Positions 6,471 to 6,502 of a stretch of DNA of 6,502 nt are shown here, one piece after another (position 1 is the first letter of the stretch; every line of letters starts with the position of its first letter). A program made the translations under genes and the position numbers. Under the pieces are notes generated by a model. The model ran no database searches, had not been told where the DNA came from, and saw only the letters and a list, made by a program, of their open reading frames with translations. Location of the stretch: assembly GCA_937901455.1 (NCBI GenBank), contig CALDIA010000117.1:1-6502 (forward strand), written 5' to 3'. This DNA is from an uncultured Bacteroidales bacterium. Lineage in GTDB: Bacteria > Bacteroidota > Bacteroidia > Bacteroidales > WCHB1-69.

Positions 6471-6489
6471 CAAGGTGATAGGAGTTGGG

Positions 6490-6501
6490 AATTGATAATT
6501 G
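6490..6501 (+). repeat. Beginning of a second heptamer repeat (AATTGAT)
   Basis: The bases aattgataattg are 1.7 copies of a 7-bp unit, with aattg at 6490-6494 and again at 6497-6501. The window ends one base later, so the array length is unknown. Together with the heptamers at 6450-6470 and the 19-bp spacer between them, this looks like the left edge of a composite non-coding repeat. Two partial copies could arise by chance in AT-rich DNA, hence the modest confidence. Confidence 0.4.
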
Positions 6502-6502
6502 G

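Noticed and set aside
5373..6473. A 366-residue open frame on the minus strand opposite the receptor gene
   Set aside because: The plus-strand frame has a signal peptide, plug motifs and barrel features. The antisense product is low-complexity, rich in Ile/Val/Gly/His, and lacks a recognisable domain. It is a shadow of the receptor codons.
1..6502. CRISPR arrays, tRNA or rRNA genes, insertion sequences, phage genes or defence systems
   Set aside because: No spaced direct repeats of CRISPR size, no cloverleaf-like or rRNA-like sequence, and no transposase or integrase motif was seen. Apart from the right-end repeat the region is ordinary core-genome content.

Overview
The window looks like chromosomal DNA of a Bacteroidales bacterium (phylum Bacteroidota). 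The basis is protein style and promoter style: a Bacteroidota-type FtsK, an ExbB-ExbD-TonB set with the family's typical MSD...FFM ExbD motif, a LolA-like chaperone with the signal-peptide ending LNA|Q, a SusC-like TonB-dependent receptor, and copies of the Bacteroidota -7 promoter octamer TAnnTTTG in front of the transcription units. Base composition is balanced. I cannot name a genus. No rRNA, tRNA, CRISPR, transposase or phage gene is visible.

Layout, left to right. Positions 1-598 (minus) hold the 5' two thirds or so of a TonB/TolA-like energy transducer that runs off the left edge. Its start overlaps the exbD stop by 4 bp. Positions 595-1035 (minus) are ExbD and 1047-1745 (minus) are ExbB/TolQ, so 1-1745 is one compact exbB-exbD-tonB operon read leftward. 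Positions 1834-2476/2478 (minus) are a LolA-like periplasmic lipoprotein chaperone. Positions 2543-5149 (minus) are the DNA translocase FtsK. A 178-bp divergent intergenic region (5150-5327) separates ftsK from a rightward gene, 5328-6470. That gene encodes the signal peptide, plug and first barrel strands of an outer-membrane TonB-dependent receptor and then stops early inside a heptanucleotide repeat (6450-6470). The last 32 bases contain the start of a second heptamer repeat and the window ends there.

Functionally this is a cell-envelope neighbourhood. FtsK couples septation to chromosome segregation. LolA carries lipoproteins to the outer membrane. ExbB-ExbD-TonB turns proton motive force into mechanical work on outer-membrane receptors. 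The rightward gene is a receptor of the class such a motor would energise. That these particular motor and receptor proteins are partners is inference from proximity only.

There is no clear undescribed system here. The most unusual point is the receptor gene, which loses its reading frame exactly in a 7-bp tandem repeat at the edge of the window. This could be genuine decay by a repeat insertion, a repeat-mediated switch, or an assembly break. Other points of note are the glycine-rich TonB-like protein (open at the window edge and easily missed), three start codons that should be moved to internal ATGs, and four exact TATTTTTG octamers placed 5' of ftsK, lolA, exbB and the receptor gene.
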